A DNA stretch of 64,000 nucleotides, from NCBI GenBank assembly GCA_015478945.1, contig JABUQX010117098.1, positions 1 to 64,000 of the forward strand, in the 5' to 3' direction. This document shows positions 50,301-62,393 of the stretch, in pieces. Position numbers and translations under genes: made by a program. The notes under the pieces are model-generated. The model saw nothing but the letters and a program-made list of their open reading frames with translations. It had not been told where the DNA came from and made no database searches. Position 1 is the first letter of the stretch; every line of letters begins with the position of its first letter. This DNA is from Trachelipus rathkii. Its lineage: Eukaryota; Arthropoda; Malacostraca; Isopoda; Trachelipodidae.

Positions 50301-52194
50301 ATAATAATTTAGGCTCCTAGGTAATTTAGGCAGGTGTTTGAGGTATCTCCTTTGCTTAACCGTAAAAAAATTTACAATTTTTATAGTGATAAAGCGTATA
50401 CAAGCTTATTTATATTGTTATATATGTAAAAGCAAAGAAATCTAAATTTGTTATAATATGTATTCATGTTAGATCGGTTTCAGATAATAATTTGGGCTCC
50501 TAGTTAATTTAGGCAGGTGTTTGAGGTATCTCTTTGCACAACTGTAAAAAATTTACACATTTATGTAGTGATAAAGCGTAGTCAAGCTTATTTATATTGT
50601 TATATGTGTAATAGCAAAGAAATCTAAATTTGTTATAATATGTATTCATGTTAGATCGGTTTCAGATAATAATTTGGATTCCTAGGTAATTTAGGCAGGT
50701 GTTTGAGGTATCTCCTTTGCACAACCGTAAAATATTTACAATTTGATGTAGTAATAAAGCATAGTCACGTTTATTTATATTGTTAAATGTGTAATAGCAA
50801 AAAAAAACTAAATTTGTTATAATTTGTCTTCATGTCAGATCGGTTTCAGATAATAATTTGACTTCTAGATCTAATTTAGGTAATAATTTGAGGTATATAC
50901 TTTGCACAACCGCAAAATTTTTACATTTATGCAGTGTTGTGAGTTATCAAGTTTATTTATATTGTTTAATGTGTAATAGCAAAGAAAACTAAATTTGTTA
51001 TAATTTGTCTTCATGTCAGATCGGTTTCAGATAATAATTTGGGCTCCTAGATTAGGCAGGTGTTTGAGGTATCCCTTTGCAAAGTAAAAAATTTACACAT
51101 TTATGTTGTGATAAAGCGTCAAGCTTATTTGTATTGTTATATGTTCAATAGCAAAAAAATCTAAATTTGTTATAATATGTATTCATGTTAGATCGGTTTC
51201 AGATAATAATTTGGGCTCCTAGGTAATTTAGGCAGGTGTTTGAGGTATCTTCTTTGCACAACTGTAAAAAATTTACAATATTTATGTAGTGATAAAGCGT
51301 TGTCAAGCTTATTTATATTGTTATATGTGTAATAGCAAAGAAATCTAAATTTGGTATAATATGTATTCATGTTAGATCGGTCTCAGATAATAATGTAATT
51401 TAGGCAGGTGATTGAGGTATCTTCTTTGCCGTAAATATTTTACAATTTGATGTAGTGATAAAGCATAGTCAAGTTTATTTATATTGTTTAATGTGTAATA
51501 GAAAAAAAATCTAAATTTGTTATAATTTGTCTTAATTGTCAGATCGGTTTCAGATAATAATTTAGACTCCTAGGTAATTTAGGCAGGTGTTTGAGGTATC
51601 TCCTTTGCACAACCGTTAAAAATTTACACATTTATGTAGTAATAAAGCGTAGTCAAGCTTGTTTATATTGTTATATGTGCAATAGCAAAGAAATCTAAAT
51701 TTGTTATAATATGTATTCATGTTAGATCGGTTTCAGATAATAATTTGGGCTCCTAGGTAATTTAGAAGTGTTTGAGGTATCTTTGCACAACCGTAAAAAT
51801 TTACACATTTATGTAGTGATAAAGCGTAGTCAATCTTATTTATATTGTGTAATATGTGTAATAGCAAAGAAATCTAAATTTGTTATAATATGTATTCATG
51901 TTAGATCGGTTTCAGATAATAATTTAAATTCTAGGTAATTTAGGCAGGTGTTTGAGGTATCTCCTTTTCACAACCGTAAAATATTTACAATTTGATGTAG
52001 TGATAAAGCGTAGTCAAGTTTATTTATATTGTTTAATGTGTAATAGAAAAGAAAAATCTAAATTTGTTATAATTTGTCTTCATGTCAGATCGGTTTTCAG
52101 ATAATAATTGGACTCCCAGGTAATTTAAGCAGGTGTTTGAGGTATATTTGTAATAACCGTAAAAATTCTACACATTTATGTAATGTTAAATGTA

Positions 52195-52380
52195 GTCAAG
52201 TTTATAATATTTTGGGCCCTAAGTAATTTAGGCAGTTCTAACAAACTTAATTTGTTATAATTTGTCTTCATGTCAGATCGGTTTTAGATAATAATTTGGG
52301 TTCCTAATTTACACATTAATGTAGTGATAAAACGTAGTCAACCGTAAAAAATTTACACATTTATGTAGTGATAAAGCGTA
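52195..52380 (+). repeat. Rearranged satellite monomers
   Basis: Shortened monomers and a local duplication: AATTTACACATTAATG (52,308) is followed by TAGTGATAAAACGTAGTCAA, then the ACCGTAAAAAATTTACACAT segment occurs again at 52,340. This is consistent with slippage or unequal exchange inside the array, or with a local assembly error. Confidence 0.7.
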
Positions 52381-55261
52381 GTCAAGCTTATTTATATTGT
52401 TATATGTGTGTAATAGCAAAGAAATCTAAATTTGTTATAATATGTATTCATGTTAGATCGGTTTCAGATAATAATTTGGGCTCCTAGGTAATTTAGGCAG
52501 GTGTTTGAGGTATCTTCTTTTGCACAACGGTAAAAATTTACACATTTATGTTGTGATAAAGCGTAGTCAAGCTTATTTATATTGTTATATGTGTAATAGC
52601 AAAGAAATCTAAATTTGTTATATTTGTATTCATGTTAGATCGGTTTCAGATAATAATTTGGCCTAGGTAATTTAGGCAGGTGTTTGAGGTATCTTCTTTG
52701 CACAACCGTAAAATATTTACAATTTGATGTAGTGATAAAGCGTAGTCAAGTTTATTTATATTGTTAAATGTGTAATAGCAAAGAAAACTAAATTTGTTAT
52801 AATTTGTCTTCATGTCAGATCGGTTTCAGATAATAATTTGGGCTCCTAGGTAATTAGGCAGATGTTTGAGGAATCTGCTCTACACCATCGTAAAAAATAT
52901 AAAATTTGATGTAGTGATAAAGCGTAGTCAAGCCTATTTATATTGTTATATGTACAATAGCAAAGAAATCTAAATTTGTTATAATATTTATTCATGTTAG
53001 ATCGGTTTCAGATAATAATTTGGGTTAATATGTAATTAAGGCAGGTGTTTGAGGTATCTCCTTTGGACAACCGTAAAATATTTACAATTTGGTGTAGTGA
53101 TAAAACGTAGTCAAGCTCATATTTATTTTTTTATGTGTAATAGCATAGAAATCTAAATTTGTTATAATATGTATTCATGTTAGATCGGTTTCAGATAATA
53201 ATTTTGGCTCCTAGGTAATTTAGGCAGGTGTTTGAATACTTTGCACAACCGTAAAACTAACTATATTTTTGCAGCAATAAAGGTAGTCAAGCTTATTTAT
53301 ATTGTTATATGTGTAATAGCAAAGAAATCTAAATTTGTTATAATATGTATTATTCATGTTAGATCGGTTTCAGATAATAATTTGGGCTCCTAGTTAATTA
53401 AGGCAGGTGTTTGAGGTATCTCCTTTGCACAACCGTAAAATATTTACAATTTGATGTAGTGATAAAGCGTAGTCAAGCTTTTTTATATTGTTTTATGTTT
53501 AATAGCAAAGAAATCTAAATTTGTTATAATATGTATTCATGTTAGATCGGTTTCAGATAATAATTTGGGCTCCTAGGTAATTTAGGCAGGTGTTTGAGGT
53601 ATCTCCTTTGCACAACTGTAAAAAATTATACATTTATGTAGTGATAAAGCTTAGTCAAGCTTATTTATATTGTTATATGTGTAATAGCAAAGAAATTTAA
53701 AATTTGTTATTATATGTATTCATGTTGATAGGCTTCAGATAATAATTTTTGGGCTCCTAGGTAATTTAGGCAGGTGTTTGAGGTATCTCCTTTGCACAAA
53801 CGTAAAATATTTACAATTTGATGTAGTGATAAAGCGTAGTCAAGTTTATTTATATTGTTAAATGTGTATTAGCAAAGAAAACTAAATTTGTTATAATTTG
53901 TCTTCATGTCAGATCGGTTTCAGATAATAATTTGGGTCCTAGGTTAATTTACAGATGTTTGAGGAATCTGCTCTACACCATCTTAAAAACCATAAAATTT
54001 GATGTAGGATAAAGGCAGTCAAGCTTATTTTATATTGTTGATACTGTGCACAGCAAAGAAATCTAAATTCTGTTATATTATGTATTCAGGTTAGATCGAA
54101 TTTAATAATTTGACTCCTAGGTAATTTAGGTAGTGTTTGAGGTATCTCCCTTTGCAAAACTGCAAAAATTTACAATTGTAGTGTTATAGCGTTGTCGTTT
54201 TTTTATATTATTATATGTAAAAGCAAAGAAATTTAAATTTGTTATAATATTTATTCATGTTAGAGTTCGGTTTTAAATAATAATTTGGGATTTTAGTTAA
54301 TTTAGATAGACTGAGTTATCTGCTTTTTGCACAACCAGAAAAAATTTATTATTTATTGTAGTGATAAAGTAGTTAAGCTTATTTATATTGTTATATGTGT
54401 AATAGCAAAGAAATCTAAATTTGTTATAATATGTATTCATGTTAGATCGGTTTCAGATAATAATTTGGGCTCCTAGGTAATTTAGGCAGGTGTTTGAGGT
54501 ATCTCCTTTGCAAAACCGTAAAATATTTACAATTTAATGTAGTGATAAAGCGTAGTCAAGCTTATTTATATTGTTATAAATTTGTTATAATATGTATTCA
54601 TGTTAGATCGGTTTCAGATAATAATTTGGGCTAATAGGTAATTAAGGCAGGTGTTTGAGGTATTTTCTTTGCACAACCGTAAAATATTTACAATTTGATG
54701 TAGTGATAAAGCGTAGTCAAGTTTATTTATATTGTTTTATGTGTAATAGCAAAGAAATCTAAATTTGTTATAATATGTATTCATGTTAGATCGGTTTCAG
54801 ATATTAATTTTGGTTCATATGTAATTTTTAAGCAATATTTATGATAACTATATTTGTACAACCATAAATATTTACAATTTTATGATTGATAAAGAGTAGT
54901 CAAGCTTATTTATATTGTTATATATGTAATAGCAAAGAAATCAAAATTTGTTATAATATGTATTCATGTTAGATCGGTTTTAGATAATAATTTGGGCTCC
55001 TAGGTAATTTAGGCAGGTGTTTGAGGTATCTCCTTTGCACAACCGTAAAAAATTTACACATTTATGTATTGATAAAGCGTAGTCAAGTTTATTTATATTG
55101 TTATATGTGCAATAGCAAAGAAATCTAAATTTGTTATAATATGTATTCATGTTAGATCGGTTTCAGATAATAATTTGTGCTCCTAGGTAATTTAGGCAGG
55201 TGTTTGAGGTATCTCCTTTGGACAACTGTAAAAAATTTACACATTTATGTAGAGATAAAGC

Positions 55262-55440
55262 GTAGTCAAGATAATAATTTGGTTATATGTTGTAATAGCA
55301 AAGAAATCTAAATTTTTTATAATATGTATTCATGTTAGATCGGTTCAGATAATAATTTGGGCTCCTAGTTAATTTAGGTAGGTGTTTGAGGTATCTCCTT
55401 TGCACAACCGCAAAATATTTATGTGTAATAGCAAAGAAAT
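55262..55440 (+). repeat. Satellite monomers with internal deletions
   Basis: Near 55,270 an AGATAATAATTTGG word replaces the AAGCTT segment. Near 55,420 about 50 bp are missing, joining AAATATTT directly to ATGTGTAATAGC. Confidence 0.7.
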
Positions 55441-58400
55441 CTAAATTTTTTAATATGTATTCATGTTAGATCGGTTTCAGATAATAATTTGGGCACCTAG
55501 GTAATTTAGGAAGATGTTCGAGGTATCTCCTTTGCACAACCAGTAAAAAATTTACACATTTATGTAGTGATAAAGCGTAGTTAAGCCTATTTATATTGTT
55601 ATATGTGTAATAGCAAAGAAATCTTAATTTGTTATAATATGTATTCATGTTAGATCGGTTTCAGATAATAATTTGGGCTCCTAGGTAACTTAGGCAGGTG
55701 TTTGAAGTATCTCTTAAAAACCTGTAAAAGATATACAAGTTGATGTAGTGATACGTAGTCAAGCTTATTTATATTGTTATATGTAATAGCAAAGAAATCT
55801 AAATTTGTTATAATATGTATTCATGTTAGATCGGTTTCAGATAATAATTTGAGATCCTAGGTAATTAAGGCAGGTGTTTGAGGTATCTCCTTTGCACAGC
55901 CGTAAAAAATTTATAATTTCATGTAGTGATAAAGCGTATTTATATTGTTTTATGTGTAATAGCATATAAATCTAAATTTGTTATAATATGTATTCATGTT
56001 AGATTGTTTTCAGATAATAATTTGGGCTCCTAGGTAATTAAGGCAGGTGTTTGAGGTATTTCCTTTGCACAACCGAAAAATTTACACATTTATGTAGTGA
56101 TAAAGCGTAGTCAAGTTTATTTATATTGTTATATGTGTAATAGCAAAGAAATCTAAATTTGTTATAATATGTATTCATGTTAGATCGGTTTCAGATAATA
56201 ATTTGGGCTCCTAGGTAATTTAGGCAGGTGTTTGAGGTATCTCTTTTGCACAACCGTAAAATATTTACAATTTGATGTAGTGATAAAGCGTAGTCAAGCT
56301 TATTTATATTGTTTTATGTGTAATAGCAAAGAAATCTAAATTTGTTATAATATGTATTCATGTTAGATCGGTTTCAGATAATAATTTGGGCTCCTAGGTA
56401 ATTTAGGCAGGTGTTTGAGGTATCTCCTTTGCACAACCGTAAAAAATTTACAATTTGATGTAGTGATAAAGCGTAGTCAAGCTTATTTATATTGTTATAT
56501 GTGTAATAGCAGAAATCTAAATTTGTTATAATATGTATTCATGTTAGATCGGTTTCAGATAAAAAAAATTTGGGCTCCTAGGTAATTTAGGCAGGTGTTT
56601 GAGGTATTTCCTTTGCACAACCGTAAAAAATTTACACATTTATGTAGTGATAAAGCGTAGTCAAGCTTATTTATATTGTTATATGTGTAATAGCAAAGAA
56701 AATCTAAATTTGTTATAATATGTATTCATGTTAGATCGGTTTTAGATAATAATTTGGTCCTTTGGTTATTAGGCAGGTGTTTGAGGTATCTTCTTTGCAC
56801 AACCGTAAAATATTTACAATTTGATGTAGTGATAAAGCGTAGTCAAGCTTATTTATATTGTTTTATGTGTTATAGCAAAGAAATCTAAATTTGTTATAAT
56901 ATGTATTCATTTTAGATCGGTTTCAGATAATAATTTGGGCTCCTAGGTAATTTAGGCAGGTGTTTGAGGTATCTTCTTTGCACAACCGTAAAAAATTTAC
57001 ACATTTATGTAGTGATAAAGCGTAGTCAAGCTTATTTATATTGTTATATGTGTAATAGCAAAGAAATCTAAATTTGTTATAATATGTATTCATGTTAGAT
57101 CTGTTTCAGATAATAATTTGGGCTCCTAGGTAATTTAGGCAGGTGTTTGAGGTATCTCCTTTGCACAACCGTAAAATATTTACAATTTGATTTAGTGATA
57201 AAACGTAGTCAAGCTTATTTTTATTGTTTTTTGTGTAATAACAAGAAATCTAAATTTGTTATAATATGTATTCATGTTAGATCGGTTTCAGATAATAATT
57301 TGGGCTCCTAGGTAATTTAGGCAGGTGTTTGAGGTATCTCCTTTGCAAAACGTAAAAAATTTACACATTAATGTAGTGATAAAGCGTAAAGTTTATTTAT
57401 ATTGTTATATGTGTAATAGCAAAGAAATCTAAATTTGTTATAATATGTATTCATGTTAGATCGGTTTCAGATAATATTTTGGGCTCCTAGTTAATTTAAG
57501 CAGGTGTTTGAGGTATCTCTTTGCACAACCGTAAAAAATTTACATATTTATGTAGTGATGAAGCGTAGTCAAGCTCATTTATATTGTTATATGTGTAATA
57601 GCAAAGAAATCTAATTTTGTTATAATATGTTTTCATGTTAGATCAGTTTCAGATAATAATTTAGGCTCCTAGTTATTTAGGCAGGTATTTGAGGTATCTC
57701 CTTTGACAACCGTAAAATATTTACAATTTGATGTAGTGGAAAGCGAGGTCAGCACCCATTAATATTTTTTGTTTTATGTGTAATAGCAAAGAAATCTAAA
57801 TTTGTTATAATATGTATTCATGTTAGATCGGTTTCAGATAATAATTTGGGCTCCTAGGTAATTAAGGCAGGTGTTTAAGGTATTTTCTTTGCACAACTGT
57901 AAAATATTTACAATTTTATGTAGTGATAAAGCGTAGTCAAGCTTATTTATATTGTTTTATGTGTAATAGCAAAGAAATCTAAATTTATAATATGTATTCA
58001 TGTTAGATTGGTTTCAGATAATAGTTAGGCTCCTAGGTAATTTAGGCAGGTGTTTGAGGCATCTCCTTTGCACAAAGTAAAAAATTTACACATTTATGTA
58101 GTGATAAAGCGTAGTCAAGCCTATTTATATTGTTATATGTAATAGCAAAGAAATCTAAATTTGTTATAATATGTATTCATTTAGATCGGTTTTAGATAAT
58201 AATTTGGGCTCCTAGTAATTTAGGCAGGTGTTTGAGGTATTTTCTTGCACAACTGTAAAATATTTACAATTTGATGTAGTGATACGTAGTCACGCTTATT
58301 TATATTATATGTGTAATAGCAAAGAAATCTAAATTTGTTATAATATGTATTCATGTTAGATTTGTTTCAGATAATAATTTGGGCTCCTAGGTAATTTAGG

Positions 58401-59294
58401 CAGGTGTTTGAGGTATCTCCTTTGCACAACCGTAAATAATTTACAATTTGATGTAGTGATAAAGCGTAGTCAAGCTTATTTATATTGTTTTATGTGTAAT
58501 AGCAAAGAAATCTAAATTTGTTATAATATGTATTCATGTTAGATCGGTTTCAGATAATAATTTGGGCTCCTAGGTAATTAAGGCAGGTGTTTAAGGTATC
58601 TCCTTTGCACAACCGTAAAATATTTACAATTTGATGTAGTGATAAAGCGTAGTCAAGCTTATTTATATTGTTATATGTGTAATAGCAAGGAAACTAAATT
58701 ATTTATAATATGTATTCATGTTAGATCGGTTTCAGATAATAATTTGGGCTCTAAGTAATTTAGGCAGGTGTTTGAGGTATTTCCTTGCACAACCGTAAAA
58801 ATTTACACATTTATGTAGTGATAAAGCGTAGTCAAGCTTATTTATATTGTTATATGTGTAATAGCAAAGAAATCTAAATTTGTTATAATATGTATTCATG
58901 TTAGATCGGTTTCAGATAATAAATTGGGCTCCTAGATAATTAAGGCAGGTGTTTGAGGTATCTCATTTGCACAACCGTAAAATATTTACAATTTGATGTA
59001 GTAATAAAGCGTAGTCAAGCTTATTTATATTGTTTTATGTGTAATAGCAAAGAAATCTAAATTTGTTATAATATGTATTCATGTTAGATCGGTCAGATAA
59101 TAATTTGGGCTCATAGCTAATTTAGGCGTTTGAGGTATCTTCTTTGCACAACCGTAAAATATTTACAATTTGATGTAGTGATAAAGCGTAGTCAAGTTTA
59201 TTTATATTGTTAAATGTGTAATAGCAAAGAAAACTAAATTTATTGTAATTTGTCTTCATGTCAGATCGGTTTTAGATAATAATTTTGGCTCCTA

Positions 59295-62200
59295 GGTTAA
59301 TTAGGCAGATGTTTGAGAGCTCCCAAAATAACGTTTATAAAGAAATATAAATTTGATGTAGTGATAAAGCGTAGTCAAGCTTATTTATATTGTTTAATGT
59401 GTAATAGCAAAGAAATCTAAATTTGTTATAATATGTATTCATGTTAGATCGGTTTCAGATAATAATTTGGGCTCCTAGTTAATTTAGGCAGGTGTTTGAG
59501 GTATCTCCTTTGCAAAACTGTAAAAAATTTACACAATTATGTAGTGTTATAGCGTTTTCAAGCTTATTTATATTGATAGTATGTGAAATAGCAAAGAAAT
59601 TTAAATTTGTTATAATATTTATTCAATTAAGATCGGTTTTAGATAATAATTTGGGATCCTAGTTAATTTAGGTAGGTTTCTGAGGTATCTGCTTTTTGCA
59701 CAACCAGAAAAAATTTATTATTATTGTAGTGATAAAGCGTAGTTAAGCTTTATTATATTGTTATATGTGAAATAGCAAAGAAATCTAAATTTGTTATAAT
59801 ATGTATTCATGTTAGATCAGTTTCAGATAATAATTTGCTCCTAGGTAATTTAAGCAGGTGTTTGAGGTATTTTCTTTGCACAACCGTAAAAATTTACAAT
59901 TTGATGTAGTGATAAAGCGTAGTCAAGTTTATTTATATTTTTTAATGTGTAATAGCAAAGAAAACTAAATTTGTTATAATATGTATTCATGTTAGATCGG
60001 TTTCAGATAATTAAATCCTAGGTAATTTCGGCAGGTGTTTGAGGTATCTTCTTTTCAAAAACCGAAAAATATTTACAATTTGATGTAGTGATAAAGCGTA
60101 GTCAAGCTTATTTATATTGTTTTATGTGTAATAGCATAGAAATCTAAATTTGTTATAATAAGTATTCATGTTAGAACGGTTTCAGATATTAATTTGGGCT
60201 CATAGGTAATTTGAGCAGGTGTTTGAGTTATCTCCTTTGCACAACCGTAAAATATTTTAACATTTATGTAGTGATAAAGCGTAGTCAAGCCTTTTTATAT
60301 TGTTATATGTGTAATAGCAAAGAAATCTAAATTTGTTATAATATTTATTCATGTTAGATCGGTTTTTAAGATAATAATTTGGGCTCCTAGGTAATTTAGG
60401 CAGGTGTTTGAGGTATCTCCTTTTGCAAAACCGTAAATATTTACAATTTAGTGTAGTGATAAAGCGTAGTCAAACTTATTTATATTGTTTTATGTTTAAT
60501 AGCAAAGAAATCTAAATTTGTTATAATATGTATTCATGTTAGATCGGTTTCAAAAAATAATTTGGGCTTCTAGGTAATTAAGGCAGGTGTTTGAGGTATC
60601 TCCTTTGCACAACCGTAAAAATTACACATTTATGTAGTGATAAAGCTTAGTCAAGCTTATTTATATTGGTATATGTGTAATAGCAAAGAAATTTAAATTT
60701 GTTATAATATGTATTTATGTTAGATCGGTTTCAGATAATAATTTGGGCTCCTAGGTAATTTAGGCAGGTGTTTGAGGTATCTTCTTTGCACAACCGTAAA
60801 ATATTTACAATTTGATGTAGTGATAAAGCGTAGTCAAGTTTATTTATATTGTTATAATGTAATAGCAAAGAAATCTAAATTTGTTATAATTTGTCTTCAT
60901 GTTAGATTGGTTTCAGATAATAATTTGGCTCCTAGGTAATTTAGCAGGTGTTTGAGGTATCTCTTTTGCACAACTGTAAAAAATTTACACATTTATGTAG
61001 TGATAAAGCGTAGTCAAGCTTATTTATATTGTTATATGTGAAATAGCAAAGAAATTTAAATTTGTTATAATATGTATTCATGTAGATCGGCTTCAGATAA
61101 TAATTTGGGCTTCTAGGTAATTTAATTAAGGCAGGTGTTTGAGGTATCCTTTGCACAACCGTAAAATATTTACAATTTGATGTAGTGATAAAGCGGTCAA
61201 GCTTATTTATATTGTTATATGTGTAATAGCAAAGAAATCTAAATTTGTTTTAATATGTATTCATGTTTGATCGGTTTCAGATAATAATTTGGGCTCCTAT
61301 TTAATTAGGCAGATGTTTCACAATTTGATATCTAAAACCGTAAAAAATTTACAAATTGATGTAGTGATAAAGCGTAGTCAAGCTTATTTATATTGTTTTA
61401 TGTGTAATAGCAAAGAAATCTAAATTTGTTATAATATGTATTCATGTTAGATCGGTTTTAGATAATAATTTGGGCTCCTTGGTAATTTATTCAGGTGTTT
61501 GAGGTATCTCCTTTGCACAACCGTAAAATATTTACACATTTATGTAGTGATAAAAGGTAGTCGTTTATTTATATTGTTATATGTGTAATAGCAAAGAAAT
61601 CAAAATTTGTTATAATATGTATTCATGTTAGATCGGTTTCAGATAATAATTTGGGCTCCTAGGTAATTTAGGCAGGTGTTTGAGGTATCTTCTTTGTACA
61701 ACCGTAAAATATTTACAATTTGATGTAGTGATAAAAGCGTATATATGATTTAATCATGTTTTTATGTTTTTAGTAGCAAAGAAATCTAAATTTGTTATAA
61801 TATGTATTCATGTTAGATCGGTTTCAGATAAAAATTTGGCCCATAGGTAATTTAGGCAGGTGTTTGAGGTATCTCTTTTGCACAACCGTAAAATATTTAC
61901 AATTTGATGTAGTGATAAAATGTAGTCAAGCTTATTTATATTGTTATATGTGTAACAGCAAAGAAATCTAAATTTGTTATAATATGTATTCATGTTAGAT
62001 CGGTTTCAGATAATAATTTGGGCTCCTAGGTAATTAAGGCAGGTGTTTGAGGTATCTCCTTTGCACAACCGTAAAATATTTACAATTTGATGTAGTGATA
62101 AAGCGTAGTCAAGCTTATTTATATTGTTTTATGTGTAATAGCAAAGAAATCTAAATTTGTTATAATATGTATTCATGTTAGATCGGTTTCAGATAATAAT

Positions 62201-62393
62201 TTGGGTTCCTAGGTAATTTAGGCAGGTGTTTGAGGTATCTCCTTTGGACAAACCGTAAAATATTTACAATTTGATGTAGTGATAAAGGTAGTCAAGTTTA
62301 TTTATATTGTTAAATGTGTAATAGCAAGGAAACTAAATTTGTTATAATTTGTCTTCATGTCAGATCGGTTTCAGATAATAATTTGGGCTCCTA
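59295..62393 (+). repeat. ~3.1-kb higher-order repeat unit (about 17 monomers)
   Basis: Opens with a rare monomer variant, GGTTAATTAGGCAGATG, then a variant with TGTTATAGCGTTTTCAAG (about 59,543), then one with CACAACCAGAAAAAATTTAT (59,699). The same three occur in the same order from 62,394. Further shared rare markers keep the offset of about 3.08-3.10 kb: TTAGAACGG (60,171 and 63,272) and GTATTTATG (60,711 and 63,789). Confidence 0.75.

Noticed and set aside
51188..51370. Repeated ~60-codon frames in the satellite as a protein family
   Set aside because: They arise because the monomer is 61 codons long; each carries a stop and the alternating monomer type has an additional one.
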